Under the pieces are notes generated by a model. It had not been told where the DNA came from. It saw nothing but the letters and a program-made list of their open reading frames with translations, and did no database searches. A stretch of DNA of 26,471 nucleotides from Glaciecola sp. UBA1851 (GTDB lineage Bacteria; Pseudomonadota; Gammaproteobacteria; Enterobacterales; Alteromonadaceae), in contig DDIL01000021.1 in assembly GCA_002338515.1 (NCBI GenBank), positions 1-26,471 on the forward strand, written 5' to 3'. The translations under genes were made by a program, and so were the position numbers. Shown in pieces: positions 25,189 through 26,471 of the stretch; positions within the stretch are counted from its first letter, which is position 1, and every line of letters begins with the position of its first letter.

Positions 25189-26090
25189 CACTCCTTAACC
25201 GCAAAATCTACACCACTTGGGTAGGGGACATTGTCTTCTACTCCAACATACAATAAACACATATCCTCGCGTTGTTTAAATACACTATGGTATTTATTGA
25301 GCCAAAATCGTAAATGTTGTTGCAAAGCTTTCGCTTGCTGAATTTCATCGAAAATAGCGGGGGTCTGGTTTAGTATATCCACAATGTTTTGATTGTTTTG
25401 CATTAAACCCGTGCTAGTAATAGCTCTCATTTGTTCACATACAAATTGCTCTTGTTGATTAAATTGGGGGAAATATTGCGCGAAAAATTTCTCATATTGC
25501 TGGTTTTTCTCTACTCCAAGACGCGTTTTAACCATTTCAACTAATTCATTGCGTCTATTTACCTGAGCAACAAAAGCTGTATAGGTATTGTCCTGGTATT
25601 CAGACAATTTTTGTAAAGCATTTACAAGGTCTTGCTCGTCATTTTGCTTAGCAAAATTCCAGGCTATAAACGTAAACGACAATACGAGAACGACAAAAAC
25701 CAATATTTTGTTCAACCTAAAACTAAAATTGGAGTGAGTGTTTTCAACTATTTTTGTATTTGTATTGTGCACAACACCCTTTAAAACAAAGCCAACCCCC
25801 CGCTCTGTTCTAATTAAGGTTTGATTTTCACCATCGTCATTAAGTAGTTTTCGAGTGTCAGAAATAAGCCGTGATAAAGACCAATCACTTACATGAGTAT
25901 TTGGCCATAGTGTCGCAACTAATTCATCTTTAGATACAGGCCTAGGACTATGTTCACATAAAATTCTTAGTAAAACAAATTGCCTGTTAGTGACATTCAG
26001 TTCGGTGTTATCGGCCCTATTTAGCAATTTATTGCCTAATATATCCAATTCAAAGTTAGAGAAAGAATAAGAAACGATAGTAGCTTTCAT
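25164..26090 (-). CDS. CadC/ToxR-like membrane transcriptional regulator
   Basis: The 308-residue protein has an N-terminal OmpR/PhoB-type winged helix (about residues 10-104) with NVTNRQFVLLRILCEHSPRP, SKDELVATLWP, the recognition stretch SDWSLSRLISDTRKLLND and the wing ending IRTERGVGFVL. A single membrane helix follows (about 128-147, ILVFVVLVLSFTFIAW). The remaining 160 residues should be periplasmic, are helical in character, and contain two cysteines (218 and 278) that may form a disulfide. This is the one-component architecture of CadC and ToxR, in which a periplasmic signal controls DNA binding at the membrane. The periplasmic domain is not one I recognise. The ATG at 26090 has GAGG 5 nt upstream. 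It converges on the PrsT-like gene and could control that locus or itself. Confidence 0.83.
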   Translation of the reverse strand: MKATIVSYSFSNFELDILGNKLLNRADNTELNVTNRQFVLLRILCEHSPRPVSKDELVATLWPNTHVSDWSLSRLISDTRKLLNDDGENQTLIRTERGVGFVLKGVVHNTNTKIVENTHSNFSFRLNKILVFVVLVLSFTFIAWNFAKQNDEQDLVNALQKLSEYQDNTYTAFVAQVNRRNELVEMVKTRLGVEKNQQYEKFFAQYFPQFNQQEQFVCEQMRAITSTGLMQNNQNIVDILNQTPAIFDEIQQAKALQQHLRFWLNKYHSVFKQREDMCLLYVGVEDNVPYPSGVDFAVKEWLSTNAKR

Positions 26091-26471
26091 TTAAACCTCT
26101 AAATTTTACTTTATATGAAACTGGTCACAAATGTTTATTTCGAATTTCATCTTAAATAAGGTAGATGAATGGAAGATATGATGCAACATTAGATTAAATC
26201 TATTTCAAATCAAATTAAACACCTTACTTAACATATTGTTTTATATGTATTTCAAGTTAATTCAACATAATTCAAAGTTCTCAAATTGGCACTCATAAAT
26301 TTTTCTGGAATAGTGAAATAGACATTTATGGTTGTATTCGAATGTACCCTTTGCTTAAAAATCTGTAAACGGATGAATTTTAGGTAAAAACAAACTCAGT
26401 TCATTTCGCCTAATAAATTGAAGTAGCCATATTAAGTTTAATGATAACGTTAACATAAGCTGAGAAAACTG
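26091..26471. other. Gene-free stretch upstream of the CadC-like gene
   Basis: No gene is seen in the last 381 bp. It holds the promoter region of the minus-strand regulator, an inverted repeat TTCATCT / AGATGAA (26146-26152, 26163-26169), an array of TTCAA motifs at 10-bp spacing (26251-26285), and the palindrome TAACGTTA near the right end (26445-26452). A gene beyond the window may also be promoted from here. Confidence 0.5.
26251..26285. promoter_or_regulatory. Helically phased TTCAA direct repeats
   Basis: TTCAA begins at 26251, 26261 and 26271, and TCAAA at 26281. Winged-helix regulators of the OmpR/ToxR type bind direct repeats about one helical turn apart, so this is a candidate self-regulatory site about 160-195 bp before the CadC-like gene. 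Confidence 0.35.

Overview
The window is AT-rich chromosomal DNA from a Gram-negative gammaproteobacterium, most likely a marine member of the Alteromonadales. The evidence is an uninterrupted recC-recB-recD cluster without ptrA, a YbiT-type ABC-F protein, an SO_0444-type Cu/Zn exporter, several lipoproteins and Sec signal peptides, and a PEP-CTERM-like protein. The genus is inference. No tRNA, rRNA, CRISPR array, insertion sequence or phage gene was recognised.

Layout. 1-531 is the C-terminal end of a type III glutamine synthetase with a strong terminator. 775-1974 is an M19 membrane dipeptidase lipoprotein, whose 3' end overlaps that of recD. 1963-11410 (minus) is recC-recB-recD, translationally coupled and encoding the RecBCD helicase-nuclease. 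11411-11891 is a gene-free array of REP/REPIN-type palindromes. 11892-12317 (minus) is a small unknown lipoprotein. 12572-14152 is ybiT, starting at TTG. 14280-15842 is a sodium/solute symporter, convergent with a membrane diguanylate cyclase (15865-16866, minus). 17030-18070 (minus) is an MscS-type channel starting at TTG. 18374-19891 is an AldB/ExaC-type aldehyde dehydrogenase. 20063-21100 is the SO_0444-type metal exporter.

21142-26090 looks like one functional neighbourhood. A membrane-anchored LuxR-type regulator is divergent from a secreted GEVED-domain protein with a PEP-CTERM-like tail. A PrsT-like TPR protein follows, then a convergent CadC/ToxR-like membrane regulator. A good -24/-12 (sigma54) promoter candidate lies 73 bp before the GEVED gene, and a strong terminator separates that gene from the TPR gene. 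The likely theme is regulated export of a surface or matrix protein. The exosortase needed for PEP-CTERM sorting is not in the window and would have to be encoded elsewhere.

The points most worth a second look are this PEP-CTERM/TPR locus with its sigma54-like promoter, and the REPIN array before recC, whose hairpin stems differ in sequence but keep their pairing. Function calls rest on remembered family motifs and on reading the sequence; no search was run.
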